DNA of 64,000 nt, from contig NC_003155.5 of assembly GCF_000009765.2 (NCBI RefSeq), positions 4,836,001-4,900,000 of the forward strand, given 5' to 3'. This stretch comes from Streptomyces avermitilis MA-4680 = NBRC 14893 (GTDB lineage Bacteria; Actinomycetota; Actinomycetes; Streptomycetales; Streptomycetaceae). Made by a program: the position numbers and the translations under genes. Positions within the stretch are counted from its first letter, which is position 1; each line of letters starts with the position of its first letter. Shown here one piece after another: positions 34,278 through 42,429 of the stretch. Under the pieces are notes generated by a model. The model was not told the origin of the DNA and did not search any database. It saw nothing but the letters and a program-made list of their open reading frames with translations.

Positions 34278-34334
34278 GGTCCTGGGACCCGGTACCACGC
34301 CGGTACTACGACGGTCCTAGGACCCGGTACTACG
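34278..34334. promoter_or_regulatory. Pair of GGTCCTNGGACC palindromic repeats
   Basis: ggtcctgggaccc and ggtcctaggaccc occur within 22-bp direct repeats at 34278-34299 and 34313-34334, 35 bp apart (two mismatches in 22). Each holds a 12-bp palindrome. They are 58-114 bp upstream of the flavin reductase start and could be a paired operator. No regulator is known to me for this sequence. Confidence 0.5.
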
Positions 34335-34391
34335 ACTCGGATCGGGCCTTGGTCCGATGTGGTCCTCGGCGCCGGAGACTAGCGTTTCGGC

Positions 34392-34970
34392 GTGCTGAAC
34401 ACTCCCCCTGCCCTACCTCCCGCCGCCGTACCCGCCGCCCCTCCCGTGCATGCTGAGGGGGTGAGCAACGACGAGTTCCGCGCCGCCATGTCCCGGCTGG
34501 CCGCGGGTGTGGTCCTGGTGACCGCGCACGAGCCCGCGCTGGATCCGGACGGCCCGGGCGGCGAGGACATCGGCATGACGGCGACCGCGTTCGTGTCCGT
34601 GTCCTTGGACCCGCCGCTGGTCATGGTCAGCCTGCGCGAGGGCTCCCGCATGGACGACCTGCTCGCCGAACAGCCCCTGTGGGCCGTCTCCGTGCTCTCC
34701 GACAACCAGCGGCACATCGCGGGCCGCTTCGCGATGAAGGGCCGCATCAGCGACCGTCTGCTGTTCCAGGACATCCCGTACGTCCGCGGGGAGGCCGCCG
34801 GGGCACTCCTGGTGGGCGGCGCCCTGGCGACCCTGGAGTGCCGCACGGAACAGCGGGTGGCGGCCGGCGACCACACGCTCGTCATCGGCCGCGTTCTGAC
34901 GGCGGACGTACCGGGCGCGGACGGCGGACCGCTGGTGCATTTCCGGGGACGGTACCGGCACTTGGAGTAA
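34392..34970 (+). CDS. Flavin reductase family protein
   Basis: A 192-residue flavin-binding split-barrel protein. Seen: FRAAMSRLAAGVVLVTAHEP, GMTATAFVSVSLDPPLVMVSL (flavin contact), WAVSVLSDNQRHIAGRFA and LVHFRGRYRHL. Such proteins supply reduced FMN/FAD to monooxygenases or act alone. No monooxygenase is adjacent. Start could be GTG 34392 or an internal GTG at 34461 (VSNDEFRAAM), since the first ~23 residues are a Pro/Ala-rich stretch without similarity. Its TAA begins a 16-bp repeat array. Confidence 0.85.
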   Translation: MLNTPPALPPAAVPAAPPVHAEGVSNDEFRAAMSRLAAGVVLVTAHEPALDPDGPGGEDIGMTATAFVSVSLDPPLVMVSLREGSRMDDLLAEQPLWAVSVLSDNQRHIAGRFAMKGRISDRLLFQDIPYVRGEAAGALLVGGALATLECRTEQRVAAGDHTLVIGRVLTADVPGADGGPLVHFRGRYRHLE

Positions 34971-35086
34971 TCGGCACCCGGAGCAATCGACGCCGGGCGC
35001 AATCGGCGCTGGGCGTAGTGCCGGGCGTAATCGGCGCCGGGCGTATTCGGCGCCGGGATCGGCGCCAGGAGTAATCGGTGCTTGGG
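34967..35086 (+). repeat. 16-bp tandem repeat array starting at a stop codon
   Basis: About seven and a half copies of a 16-bp unit (core gtaatcggcgccgggc), including two 12-bp shortened copies (35015-35026, 35059-35070). The first unit contains the TAA stop of the flavin reductase gene. The array occupies most of the gap to arfB. Confidence 0.88.
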
Positions 35087-35148
35087 GCAGGGCGACCGGT
35101 GCGTGGGCCGGCCCCGCCTCCTCACTTCTCGGTGAGCGTCGGTGGGCG

Positions 35149-35577
35149 CTATCCCCAGTCGCGACCCGTGCGTCCGCGCTTGGTGTCGGAGCGCTGCTTT
35201 TTCTCGCGCAAACGCCGCTCATTGATGCCGCGCGGAATGCGGGTCGCCCGCCGGGGCTTCGGCGGCGGCGCGGACGCCTCGGCCAGCAGGGAGGCGAGCC
35301 GTACGGCCGCCGTCTCCCGGTTGCGCCACTGCGACCGGTGTTCGGAGGCGCGGACGCTGATGACTCCGTCGACGAGCCGCCCGGCCAGCTTGGCGAGGGC
35401 CCGCTCCTTCCACACCGGCGGGAGCGCCTCGGTCTTCGCGAGGTCGAAGCGCAGCTCGACCTGCGAGTCGCTGGTGTTGACGTGCTGCCCACCGGGCCCG
35501 GAAGACCGCGAGAAACGCCACATGAGCTCGGCCTCGGGCAGGGAGACGGAGCCGCGGATGACGTAGGGACCGGACAT
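35149..35577 (-). CDS. arfB: Alternative ribosome-rescue factor ArfB (YaeJ-type)
   Basis: A 142-residue peptidyl-tRNA hydrolase. It frees ribosomes stalled on non-stop mRNA. Seen: IPEAEL-like VSLPEAELMWRFSRSSGPGGQHVN with the catalytic GGQ, VELRFDL, and a long basic C-terminal tail (RIPRGINERRLREKKQRSDTKR) that would enter the empty mRNA channel. It lacks the stop-codon recognition domains of RF1/RF2. Monocistronic. Confidence 0.92.
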   Translation of the reverse strand: MSGPYVIRGSVSLPEAELMWRFSRSSGPGGQHVNTSDSQVELRFDLAKTEALPPVWKERALAKLAGRLVDGVISVRASEHRSQWRNRETAAVRLASLLAEASAPPPKPRRATRIPRGINERRLREKKQRSDTKRGRTGRDWG

Positions 35578-35771
35578 GGGTCCATGGTCGCGCGTATGTC
35601 CGGTTCACGTCACCAGGTTTTCGCACGGGCCCTTGGCAAAGAAAGTAAAGAGACCCGGAACCTCAGGTACCCCCCTCGGCGTTCATAGGGGTAGCTGTAG
35701 CTTCGTGGCCGTACGAAGCCCATACGTACGGGCACAGCGCACGTACGCAACGAGGGAAGGGACTCCCAACA

Positions 35772-36347
35772 ATGGCTGTAAGCCTGTCCAAGGGTGGCAA
35801 CGTCTCGCTCACCAAGGAGGCTCCGGGCCTGACCGCCGTCACCGTGGGCCTCGGCTGGGACGTCCGCACCACCACGGGTACCGACTTCGACCTCGACGCC
35901 TCGGCCATCGCGGTCAACCCCACGGGCAAGGTCTACTCGGACGCCCACTTCGTCTTCTTCAACAACAAGCAGACCCCGGACCAGACCATCGTTCACACCG
36001 GCGACAACCGCACGGGCGAGGGCGCGGGCGACGACGAGGCGATCAACGTCAACCTGGCGGGCCTCCCCGCCGACGTCGACAAGATCGTCTTCCCGGTCTC
36101 CATCTACGACGCCGAGAACCGCTCGCAGAACTTCGGCCAGGTCCGCAACGCGTACATCCGCATCGTCAACCAGGCCGGCGGCGCGGAGATCGCCCGCTAC
36201 GACCTGTCGGAGGACGCGGCGACGGAGACGGCGATGGTCTTCGGCGAGCTGTACCGCAACGGCGCGGAGTGGAAGTTCCGCGCGGTCGGCCAGGGCTACG
36301 CCTCGGGCCTGGTGGGCATCGCCCAGGACTTCGGCGTCAACGTCTGA
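35772..36347 (+). CDS. terD: TerD-family stress protein
   Basis: A 191-residue TerD/CABP protein. Seen: MAVSLSKGGNVSLTKEAPGL, GWDVRTTTGTDFDLDASAIAV (calcium-binding Asp cluster), DNRTGEGAGDDEAINVNLAGLP and a terminal GVNV. Family proteins bind Ca2+ and are linked to tellurite, phage or oxidative stress, and in Streptomyces to differentiation. It stands alone rather than in a ter operon. The ATG follows GGAAGGGACTCCCAACA. Confidence 0.93.
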   Translation: MAVSLSKGGNVSLTKEAPGLTAVTVGLGWDVRTTTGTDFDLDASAIAVNPTGKVYSDAHFVFFNNKQTPDQTIVHTGDNRTGEGAGDDEAINVNLAGLPADVDKIVFPVSIYDAENRSQNFGQVRNAYIRIVNQAGGAEIARYDLSEDAATETAMVFGELYRNGAEWKFRAVGQGYASGLVGIAQDFGVNV

Positions 36348-36375
36348 CGTCCGCCTGCGGCACGCTGAACAAGCA

Positions 36376-36417
36376 ACGGCCGCCTGCCCGGGGAGATCTT
36401 CCCGGACAGGCGGCCGT
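36376..36417 (+). terminator. Terminator of the terD gene
   Basis: An 11-bp stem pairs acggccgcctg (36376-36386) with caggcggccgt (36407-36417), extended by inner CCGGG/CCCGG pairing. Confidence 0.85.
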
Positions 36418-36518
36418 GCCGTTTGTCCGCGGCCCTCACCGGAACTGGGCCGGCGTTCTCCGCCGACCCCGCCGTCACTGACAAGAGGCGGAGCTGAGCG
36501 CCCTCTGACGGCGAGCCT

Positions 36519-36710
36519 CTACCGCCTGCTTTTGCAGTGACGTATCAGGGCCAGCAATCCCCCAGGGGCCAGGGCGATTACGTCGCCGGGGGCGTCGCTC
36601 TCGCGGAGGAGGAGGTGGGGTTCGGCGTCAGCGAGTTCGATGCAGTTTTCGGCGTCGATCCCCGAGAAGGATGACTTCTGCCACTGCGTGGGCATGCCTG
36701 GACCTCTCAT
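36519..36710 (-). CDS. DUF397 domain protein
   Basis: A 63-residue protein with the DUF397 signature WQKSSFSGIDAENCIELAD and LLRESDAPGDVIAL, ending LLALIRHCKS. Its ATG overlaps the TGA of the upstream XRE gene (ATGA), so it is translationally coupled. Such small proteins partner WhiJ-type regulators, probably as a toxin/antitoxin-like or anti-regulator module. Function remains undefined. Confidence 0.92.
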   Translation of the reverse strand: MRGPGMPTQWQKSSFSGIDAENCIELADAEPHLLLRESDAPGDVIALAPGGLLALIRHCKSRR

Positions 36711-37561
36711 AGTTCTCTTGCGATCCGGTGGATGAGCTGCGCGGACTCCAACTCGCTCAGCGACGACCGCTCGGCGGTGTCGAGCATCCCCACGTACCTC
36801 TTGAGTTGGGCGGCCGCAGTGATGAAGACGCCACCCACAGGACTGTCCATCTGAACCGTGTCGAGTTGCGGCACAACTCCCCCCGCGTACAGCAGCGGAT
36901 ACGTCGCCTCGACGAAATCCTCGCAGGTGAACGGGATGACTCGCACTGTCACTGTCGGCCACTCAGATGCTTCGAGCAGATATTCAAGCTGCCCCTTGGC
37001 GACCTTGCGGCCGCCGAAGCGCATACGCAGCGCCGCTTCGTGAACGATGACTCGGAACGGGGGCGGAGTATCCCGATCGAAGATGCTCCGGCGTTTCAAC
37101 CGAAACTCCACACGTGCGTCCACTTCCTCGGCCGGAAGTGGTGGCGTAGCGCTTCGGTGGATCGCCCGAATGTAGTCCTCGGTCTGGAGGATGCCGGGCA
37201 CGGTCATCACCGCGACTGTGCGCAAGTACGTTGCGTGGTTCTCCAGTTCACCGATGTCCAGGAACCCGGGCGCGAGCACTCCTCGGTACTCGTCCCACCA
37301 GCCCTGGCCGCGTGACTCGCGAGCGATGGCGCACAGCGCCTCGATCAGATCCCGGTCGTCGCAGGCGTAGAACACCGCCAGCCGCCGGATCCGTTCCTCG
37401 CTGATGCCGATGCGGCCCGCCTCTATGTGGCTGATCTTGGCCTGGTCGGTCGAGAGCAGGCCGGCCGCCTCACGGGCCGTCTTCCCTGCGAGCTCACGCA
37501 ACTTCCGCAGCTCAGCGCCCAATCGGGCCTGTCGGGCGGTTGGAATGTCTCTTGGCGGCAT
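36707..37561 (-). CDS. XRE-family regulator with DUF5753 (WhiJ-like)
   Basis: A 284-residue regulator: N-terminal Cro/C1-type helix-turn-helix (~10-70; LGAELRKLRELAGKTAREAAGLLSTDQAKISHIE in pieces), then a DUF5753 ligand-type domain (~100-275) with VPGILQTEDYIRA, FRVIVHEAALRMRFGG and VTVRVIPF. This architecture is the WhiJ/BldB-associated Streptomyces class. ATG at 37561 with GGGAAGGAACC; a longer frame begins at 37639. It lies opposite an ATP-binding protein gene, giving the usual three-gene cassette. Confidence 0.93.
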   Translation of the reverse strand: MPPRDIPTARQARLGAELRKLRELAGKTAREAAGLLSTDQAKISHIEAGRIGISEERIRRLAVFYACDDRDLIEALCAIARESRGQGWWDEYRGVLAPGFLDIGELENHATYLRTVAVMTVPGILQTEDYIRAIHRSATPPLPAEEVDARVEFRLKRRSIFDRDTPPPFRVIVHEAALRMRFGGRKVAKGQLEYLLEASEWPTVTVRVIPFTCEDFVEATYPLLYAGGVVPQLDTVQMDSPVGGVFITAAAQLKRYVGMLDTAERSSLSELESAQLIHRIAREL

Positions 37562-37780
37562 GGTTCCTTCCCCTTCGGCATCCGAGTCTGCCGGGTCACG
37601 CGCCACGGGTCCACTCACTCGGGTGAACCTCACGGACAACCTTGCCCCGTGGCAATCATGCCACTACCTTCGAACGCAACGCGCGGCACGCCAGTGAACC
37701 CGCAGAGCAGTCACCCACCGGTGCCCGAGCCACGGTGGCCCACCGCGCAACCCCCCGACAGCAACCAGGAGTTGAAAGCC

Positions 37781-38197
37781 ATGAACGCCACCCTCATCAC
37801 CCCGGGGACCTACCACCTCACCACCCCCAACTCCCCCCTCACCCCCAAGATCTGCCGCGACACCGTCGCCATACTCCTCGCCACGAACGGCCACGCCCCC
37901 GGTCTCGCCGACACCGCTCGCACCCTCGTCTCCGAGCTCGTCACCAACGCCGTACTCCACACCGCCTCGCCCACCATCGACATGGAGACGGCCGTGCTGA
38001 GCGACGGCGTACGGGTCGCGGTGTACGACGACAGTCCGGCCGCGCACCTGGAGCCGCTCGCCCCCGCCTGGGACGGGGAGGGCGGGAGAGGATTACTCCT
38101 CGTGCAGGCCCTGGCGCAGGCGTGGGGTGTCGCCACGGCGCGCCCCTACGGCCGTAAGCACGTCTGGTTCGAGCTGCGGAGCGGTAGCGGCGGCTAG
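37781..38197 (+). CDS. HATPase_c anti-sigma-type ATP-binding protein
   Basis: A 138-residue GHKL-fold protein. Seen: TLVSELVTNAVLHT (N box), VRVAVYDDSPA (G1 box) and GEGGRGLLLVQALAQAWG (G2). The protein resembles RsbW-like anti-sigma kinases that often accompany WhiJ/DUF397 genes. It lacks other domains. ATG at 37781 after AGGAG at 37767-37771. Divergent from the XRE gene, with a 219-bp gap. Confidence 0.9.
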   Translation: MNATLITPGTYHLTTPNSPLTPKICRDTVAILLATNGHAPGLADTARTLVSELVTNAVLHTASPTIDMETAVLSDGVRVAVYDDSPAAHLEPLAPAWDGEGGRGLLLVQALAQAWGVATARPYGRKHVWFELRSGSGG

Positions 38198-38207
38198 CCT
38201 GCCCCGC

Positions 38208-39164
38208 ATGCGCCTCGATGCCCTCCCTCTCACCCCGGACCACGACATCCCGGCCCCCCTCCTCACCGAACTCACCGCCCTCTACGCCGCCCACCGCGAG
38301 TTCCACGCCCTGAGCGGCGACTTCCCCGATCCGGACGACATCCGGCCCGAGCAGGTCGCGGCAGCGCTCGCCGACGAGCTGGCGAACCCGGACGTGGAGG
38401 TGCTGCTCGCGCGCAGTGCCGGGCGGCTCGTCGGGGTGGTGATCACCCTCGCGCACCACCCCGACCCCGCCGACCCGGACCCCTGGATCGGCCTGCTGCT
38501 CGTGGCTGTGGAGGAGCAGCGCAGGGGGTACGGGCGGGAGCTGGCGGCCCGCGTCGAGGAGCGGTTTCGGGCCGCCGGCCGGACCGCCGTACGCCTCGCC
38601 GTCCACGACGACAACCCGGGCGGCCTCGCCTTCTGGACCGCCCTTGGCTACGAGGTCGTCGACCACCGCACGGACCGCCAACGGGGCCGGCCGTGCGCCG
38701 TGCTGCGCAAGCCGCTGCCGAGCGCGACGCCACGCACCCCGCGCCGGGCGGCACGCGTCGCCGTGCTCGATCCGGGCGGCGCGGTCTTCCTCTTCCGGTA
38801 CGACAACGAAGAGGTGGGCGTCCACTGGGCCCTGCCCGGCGGCGGACTCGACCCAGGGGAGAGCGCACGTGAGGGCGCTCTGCGGGAGCTGCGCGAGGAG
38901 ACCGGGTGGACCGACCTGGAGCCGGGGCCCCCGCTGTGCACGTGGGAACACGACTTCACCCGGGCCGGGGTTCCCGTGCGCCAGCTCGAGCACGTCTACG
39001 TGGCGCGCGGGCCGCGCCGGGACCCGGTCGGCGACCAGGTCGGTGCCGCGCACGCCGAGGACGGAATCCTCGGCTGGCGCTGGTGGACCCCGCAGGAGCT
39101 GGCCGACTCGCCCGAGGCCCTCTGGCCGCCCCATCTCCCGCGGCTGCTGGCCGAGTTGGACTAG
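38208..39164 (+). CDS. GNAT acetyltransferase-Nudix hydrolase fusion
   Basis: A 318-residue protein with two catalytic domains. Residues ~5-170 are a GNAT fold with VEEQRRGYGRELAARVEERF (acetyl-CoA loop) and VHDDNPGGLAFWTALGYE. Residues ~185-318 are a Nudix domain whose box reads GGLDPGESAREGALRELREE then TGW. The domains could act on the same nucleotide or toxin-derived small molecule, but the substrate is unknown. ATG at 38208 chosen because an upstream frame overlaps the ATPase gene. Its TAG stop lies at the left end of an IS element. Confidence 0.88.
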   Translation: MRLDALPLTPDHDIPAPLLTELTALYAAHREFHALSGDFPDPDDIRPEQVAAALADELANPDVEVLLARSAGRLVGVVITLAHHPDPADPDPWIGLLLVAVEEQRRGYGRELAARVEERFRAAGRTAVRLAVHDDNPGGLAFWTALGYEVVDHRTDRQRGRPCAVLRKPLPSATPRTPRRAARVAVLDPGGAVFLFRYDNEEVGVHWALPGGGLDPGESAREGALRELREETGWTDLEPGPPLCTWEHDFTRAGVPVRQLEHVYVARGPRRDPVGDQVGAAHAEDGILGWRWWTPQELADSPEALWPPHLPRLLAELD

Positions 39165-40349
39165 TGAGCTGGTTTTGAGTTCTGCCGTCGCCACTTGAGT
39201 CGTGTTCCGTTTCGGATCGGGGCTTGGTCGGTGACGGGGCTGGTGGTTTGCGGTCTGCTGTGGGGATGGGCGACAGCAGGCTTGCGCCGCTGGTGTTATC
39301 CGATGCCGAGCGGCGGATGTTGCAGGGATGGGCCCGGCGCCGGACGACTGCTCAGGGCCTGGCGTTACGGGCACGGATTGTGCTGGCCTGCGCGGACGGC
39401 GGCAGTAACACCGCGGGTGGCCGCGCGGATGGGCGTCAACCGGGGCACGGTGACCAAGTGGCGGGCGAGATTCCTGCGCGACCGGTTGGACGGGCTGGCC
39501 GACGAGCCGCGCCCGGGGGTGCCGCGCACCATCACCGATGCCCAGGTGGAGGAGGTGGTGGTGCGCACGCTGGAGGAGACCCCCGAGGGCGCGACGCACT
39601 GGTCGAAGCGGGAGCTGGCCAGGACCGTGGGGATCTCCCCGGCGAGCGTGCTGCGGATCTGGCACGCCTTCGGCTTGCAGCCATGGCGGACCGAGACCTT
39701 CAAGATCTCTCCGGACCCGCTTCTGATCGACAAGATCCGTGATGTCGTCGGCCTCTACCTCGCCCCGCCGGCCAACGCTGCGGTGTTCGCGGTGGACGAG
39801 AAGCCGCAGATCCAGGCTCTGGAACGGACGGCACCGGTGCTGCCGATGCTGCCCGGAGTGCCCGAGCGGCGCAGCTTCGACTACGTCCGGCATGGCACGG
39901 TCGATCTGTTCGCCGCCCTGAACACCGCGACGGGCAGGGTGATCACGAAGCTGTCCGCGCAGCACCGGGCCGTGGACTTCCGGGACTTCCTCGACGAGAT
40001 CGACCGCCAGACCGAGCCCGGCCTGGCGGTCCACGTGATCTGCGACAACCTCTCCGCCCACAAGGCACCGGTGGTGCACAAGTGGCTGCTCGCGCATCCC
40101 CGGTTCCGCCTGCATTTCACCCCCACGTACTCGTCGTGGATCAATCAGGTCGAGCGGTGGTTCGCCGAATTAGAGCGGCGCTGCCTGGAGCGCGGAGTGT
40201 TCTGCTCGCTGGACAGCCTTAAGGCCGCGCTTGAGGAATGGATCAAGGTCTGGAACGAGGAGGCCCGGCCGTTCAAGTGGACCAAGACCGCCGACCAGAT
40301 CCTCGACCGGATCTGCCGTTACTGCTCACGCATCTCCGAACCAGCTCAC
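39164..40349 (+). mobile_element. IS630-family insertion sequence, 1186 bp
   Basis: Terminal inverted repeats begin GTGAGCTGGTT at both ends (39164-39174; complement 40339-40349), continuing with partial match to about 16 bp. The element is flanked by TA on both sides (39162-39163 and 40350-40351), the target duplicated by IS630/Tc1-mariner elements. It carries one transposase gene. The left TA is part of the TAG stop codon of the GNAT-Nudix gene and the insertion leaves that stop intact. Confidence 0.9.
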
Positions 40350-40352
40350 TAG
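39266..40352 (+). pseudogene. IS630-family transposase, frameshifted
   Basis: The N-terminus (MGDSRLAPLVLSDAERRMLQ...) is read from ATG 39266, and the rest (VAARMGVNRGTVTKWRARF onward) in another frame. An extra G in a GCGGGTGG run near 39414-39418 causes the change; removing one G restores NTAVAARMG. The DDE residues remain: Asp in VFAVDEKPQ, Asp in VICDNLSAHK, Glu in NQVERWFAELE. A one-base slip forward would be needed, so programmed -1 frameshifting does not explain it; a mutation or sequencing error is likelier. The stop uses the flanking TA. Confidence 0.85.
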
Positions 40353-40392
40353 GGCCTGCCCTACGGGATCGCACCTGTGCCGCGGGGGCCGC

Positions 40393-41802
40393 TCAGGGCT
40401 TCGCCGGCTTGCCCTCCCCGTACAGCCATTCGTCCCAGATCGCGCTGAAGTCCTTGCCGGGTGCCTTCTTCTCCACGTACGTCGTGAAGTCGGCCGTGTC
40501 CGCGTTGCCGTGGCGGTGGGTGGCGGCCCAGCCCTGGATGATGTCGTAGAACGTGTCGTCGCCGACCGTCTCGCGGATCTTGTGAATGACCATCGCGCCC
40601 CGCTCATACACCGGCCTGTCGGAGATGTGGGCGGCACCGGGGGGCTTGCCCGGCGGAAACGCCCAGCGCGCCTTGTCGGCGGCCCCGTCCCCGCCCCCGT
40701 CGCCCCGGTAGAGCGCGTCGAAGGTCTCCTGGGCCGTTTCACCACCGTGGTCCTCCTGCCACAGCCACTCCGCGTACGTCGCGAAGCCCTCGTTGAGCCA
40801 CATGTCCCGCCACGACTTCGGCGTCACCGAGTCGCCGTACCACTGGTGCGCCAGCTCATGCACCAGGGTCCCGGTGTCGGGCGCGCCCGGGAAGACCGGC
40901 CGGTTCTGTGTCTCCAGCGCATAGCCCGCGTCGTTCTCGCGGTCCACGATCGCGCCGGTGGAGGAGAAGGGGTACGGGCCGAAGTTGTTCTCCTCCCACT
41001 CCATGATCTCCGGGAGCTTCGCCAGCACCTTCGCGCTCGCCTTCGCCTGCGTCGGGTCGACCGCCACGTACACCGGCAGCCCGCTCTTCGTCGTCGAACG
41101 CCGGACGTCGTAGTGGCCGATCGCGACCGTGGCGACGTAACTCGCCATCGGTTCGGGCGTATGCCACGCGAACGTCGTACGGTCCCCGCTCGTCGTCTCG
41201 CGCGTCAGCTCACCGTTGGAGACGGCCCGCAGGCCCTTCGGGACGGTGACCTCGATGTCGTACGACGCCTTGTCGGAGGGGTGGTGGTTGCCGGGGAACC
41301 ACGCCATCGAACCGGTCGGCTCACCGAGCCCGAGCGCGCCGTCGGCCGTCTTCAGCCAGCCCTCCTTCGAGCCGTCCGGGTCGGTGATCGTCACCGGAGT
41401 GCCCGAGTAACGGACCGTCGTGCGGAACGTCTCGCCCTTGTCGAGGTCGTCGTGCGGGCGCACGGTCAGTTCCTGCCCGGTGCGGTTCCAGCGCGCCGGG
41501 CGGCCCTCGACGGTGACGCCGCCGACGTCCAGCCCGTCGAGGTCGAGGGCGAACGCGGTCAGGTCCTGCTTCGCCCGCGCCGTGATCACGGCCGTTCCGG
41601 TGAGGTGGCGGCGCCCGGGGTCGTAGGCGAGGGTCAGGTCGTAGTGGGTGACGTCATAGCCGCCGTTGCCCATCTTCGCGAAGTACGGGTCGCGCAGCCC
41701 GGAGCCGCCGGGGGTGCCCTGCACCCCGCCGTCGCAGGCGGTGAGGGCCAGGACCAGGGAAAGGGCCAGGGCAGAGGGCACGGCGGCGGCAGATCGGGGC
41801 AC
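40393..41802 (-). CDS. M1-family metallopeptidase, lipoprotein
   Basis: A 469-residue gluzincin. Signal peptide with lipobox LTAC (residues ~20-23). Seen: the zinc site HELAHQWYGDSVTPKSWRDMWLNEGFA given in pieces as HELAHQ and NEGFA, and YALETQNRP in place of the GAMEN exopeptidase motif. Only the N-terminal and catalytic domains are present, shorter than full-length PepN-type enzymes. It would act outside the membrane on small peptides. ATG at 41802. Confidence 0.9.
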   Translation of the reverse strand: MPRSAAAVPSALALSLVLALTACDGGVQGTPGGSGLRDPYFAKMGNGGYDVTHYDLTLAYDPGRRHLTGTAVITARAKQDLTAFALDLDGLDVGGVTVEGRPARWNRTGQELTVRPHDDLDKGETFRTTVRYSGTPVTITDPDGSKEGWLKTADGALGLGEPTGSMAWFPGNHHPSDKASYDIEVTVPKGLRAVSNGELTRETTSGDRTTFAWHTPEPMASYVATVAIGHYDVRRSTTKSGLPVYVAVDPTQAKASAKVLAKLPEIMEWEENNFGPYPFSSTGAIVDRENDAGYALETQNRPVFPGAPDTGTLVHELAHQWYGDSVTPKSWRDMWLNEGFATYAEWLWQEDHGGETAQETFDALYRGDGGGDGAADKARWAFPPGKPPGAAHISDRPVYERGAMVIHKIRETVGDDTFYDIIQGWAATHRHGNADTADFTTYVEKKAPGKDFSAIWDEWLYGEGKPAKP

Positions 41803-41881
41803 GCAGCGATTTTACGAGGCCCGGTGCCGGCGGGTCCCGCGGCGGACGGCGCCGCCGCAGGGGCGTGACACCATCACCTAC

Positions 41882-42382
41882 GTGCTCGACATCGGTTACG
41901 CCCTCTCCAACCGCTTCCCCGACCCCCCGCAGACCGACTACCGCCGCGCGGACGTCCACGCGCTGCGGCACGACCTCTTCTGCGGTGACGTCTACCTCGC
42001 CGACACCAAGTCGGACCGGGAGCTGTCCACAGCCTGGGGATGGGTGCCGGTGCTCGACTTCGCGTGGGCGCTGTGCGACATCGTCGAGCAGCTCGACCGG
42101 GATCCGCGCGGCAGCCGGGCCTCCCGCCCCCAGCACGCCGAACTCGACTTCACCGAGTCCACCGACCGCATGCTCTTCGAGCGCCGCTTCGGCTGGGTGG
42201 ACATCGAGGCCGACTGGATGCCCGGCGACGAGCCCCCGCTCACCTTCTCCCACGCCGAACTGCGCCGCGAGGCCCGCGACTTCCTGCACGACCTGCTCGC
42301 CGACCTCACCGACCTGCACGAGGCGCTCCGCGAGAACCCGGCGATCTGGGCCCTCGAGGCCCGCTTTCCGAGAGTGAGCTAG
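41882..42382 (+). CDS. Conserved hypothetical protein
   Basis: A 166-residue acidic protein starting VLDIGYALSNRFPDP, with FCGDVYLADTKSDREL, WGWVPVLDFAWALCDIVEQL, ELDFTESTDRMLFERRFGWVDIEADW in pieces, and FSHAELRREARDFLHDLLADLTDLH. No known domain recognised; it is typical of Streptomyces conserved proteins. The GTG start at 41882 is divergent to the M1 peptidase with only 80 bp between them. An overlapping GTG at 41865 is out of frame. Confidence 0.65.
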   Translation: MLDIGYALSNRFPDPPQTDYRRADVHALRHDLFCGDVYLADTKSDRELSTAWGWVPVLDFAWALCDIVEQLDRDPRGSRASRPQHAELDFTESTDRMLFERRFGWVDIEADWMPGDEPPLTFSHAELRREARDFLHDLLADLTDLHEALRENPAIWALEARFPRVS

Positions 42383-42429
42383 CCCCCTGGCCCGGGACCG
42401 CCCACCCCGTTCCCCGCCACACCCCCTCG

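Larger units (their letters stand above)
33985..34391. other. 407-bp regulatory intergenic region between cdgB and a flavin reductase
   Basis: No gene is supported. The region holds a BldD-like half-match at 34107-34119, a perfect CRP-type palindrome at 34135-34150, and two copies of a 22-bp sequence containing GGTCCTNGGACC at 34278-34334. The cdgB-proximal part is locally A+T-rich. Confidence 0.7.

Noticed and set aside
34967..35086. Repeat arrays as CRISPR
   Set aside because: Units are only 12-30 bp with no unique spacers and no cas genes.
39266..40352. Programmed -1 frameshifting as explanation of the transposase
   Set aside because: The two frames differ by one extra base, requiring a +1 slip; no typical slippery site or structure was seen.
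36000..40400. Whole accessory island or prophage
   Set aside because: Only one IS with host genes on both sides; no integrase, att repeats or phage genes.
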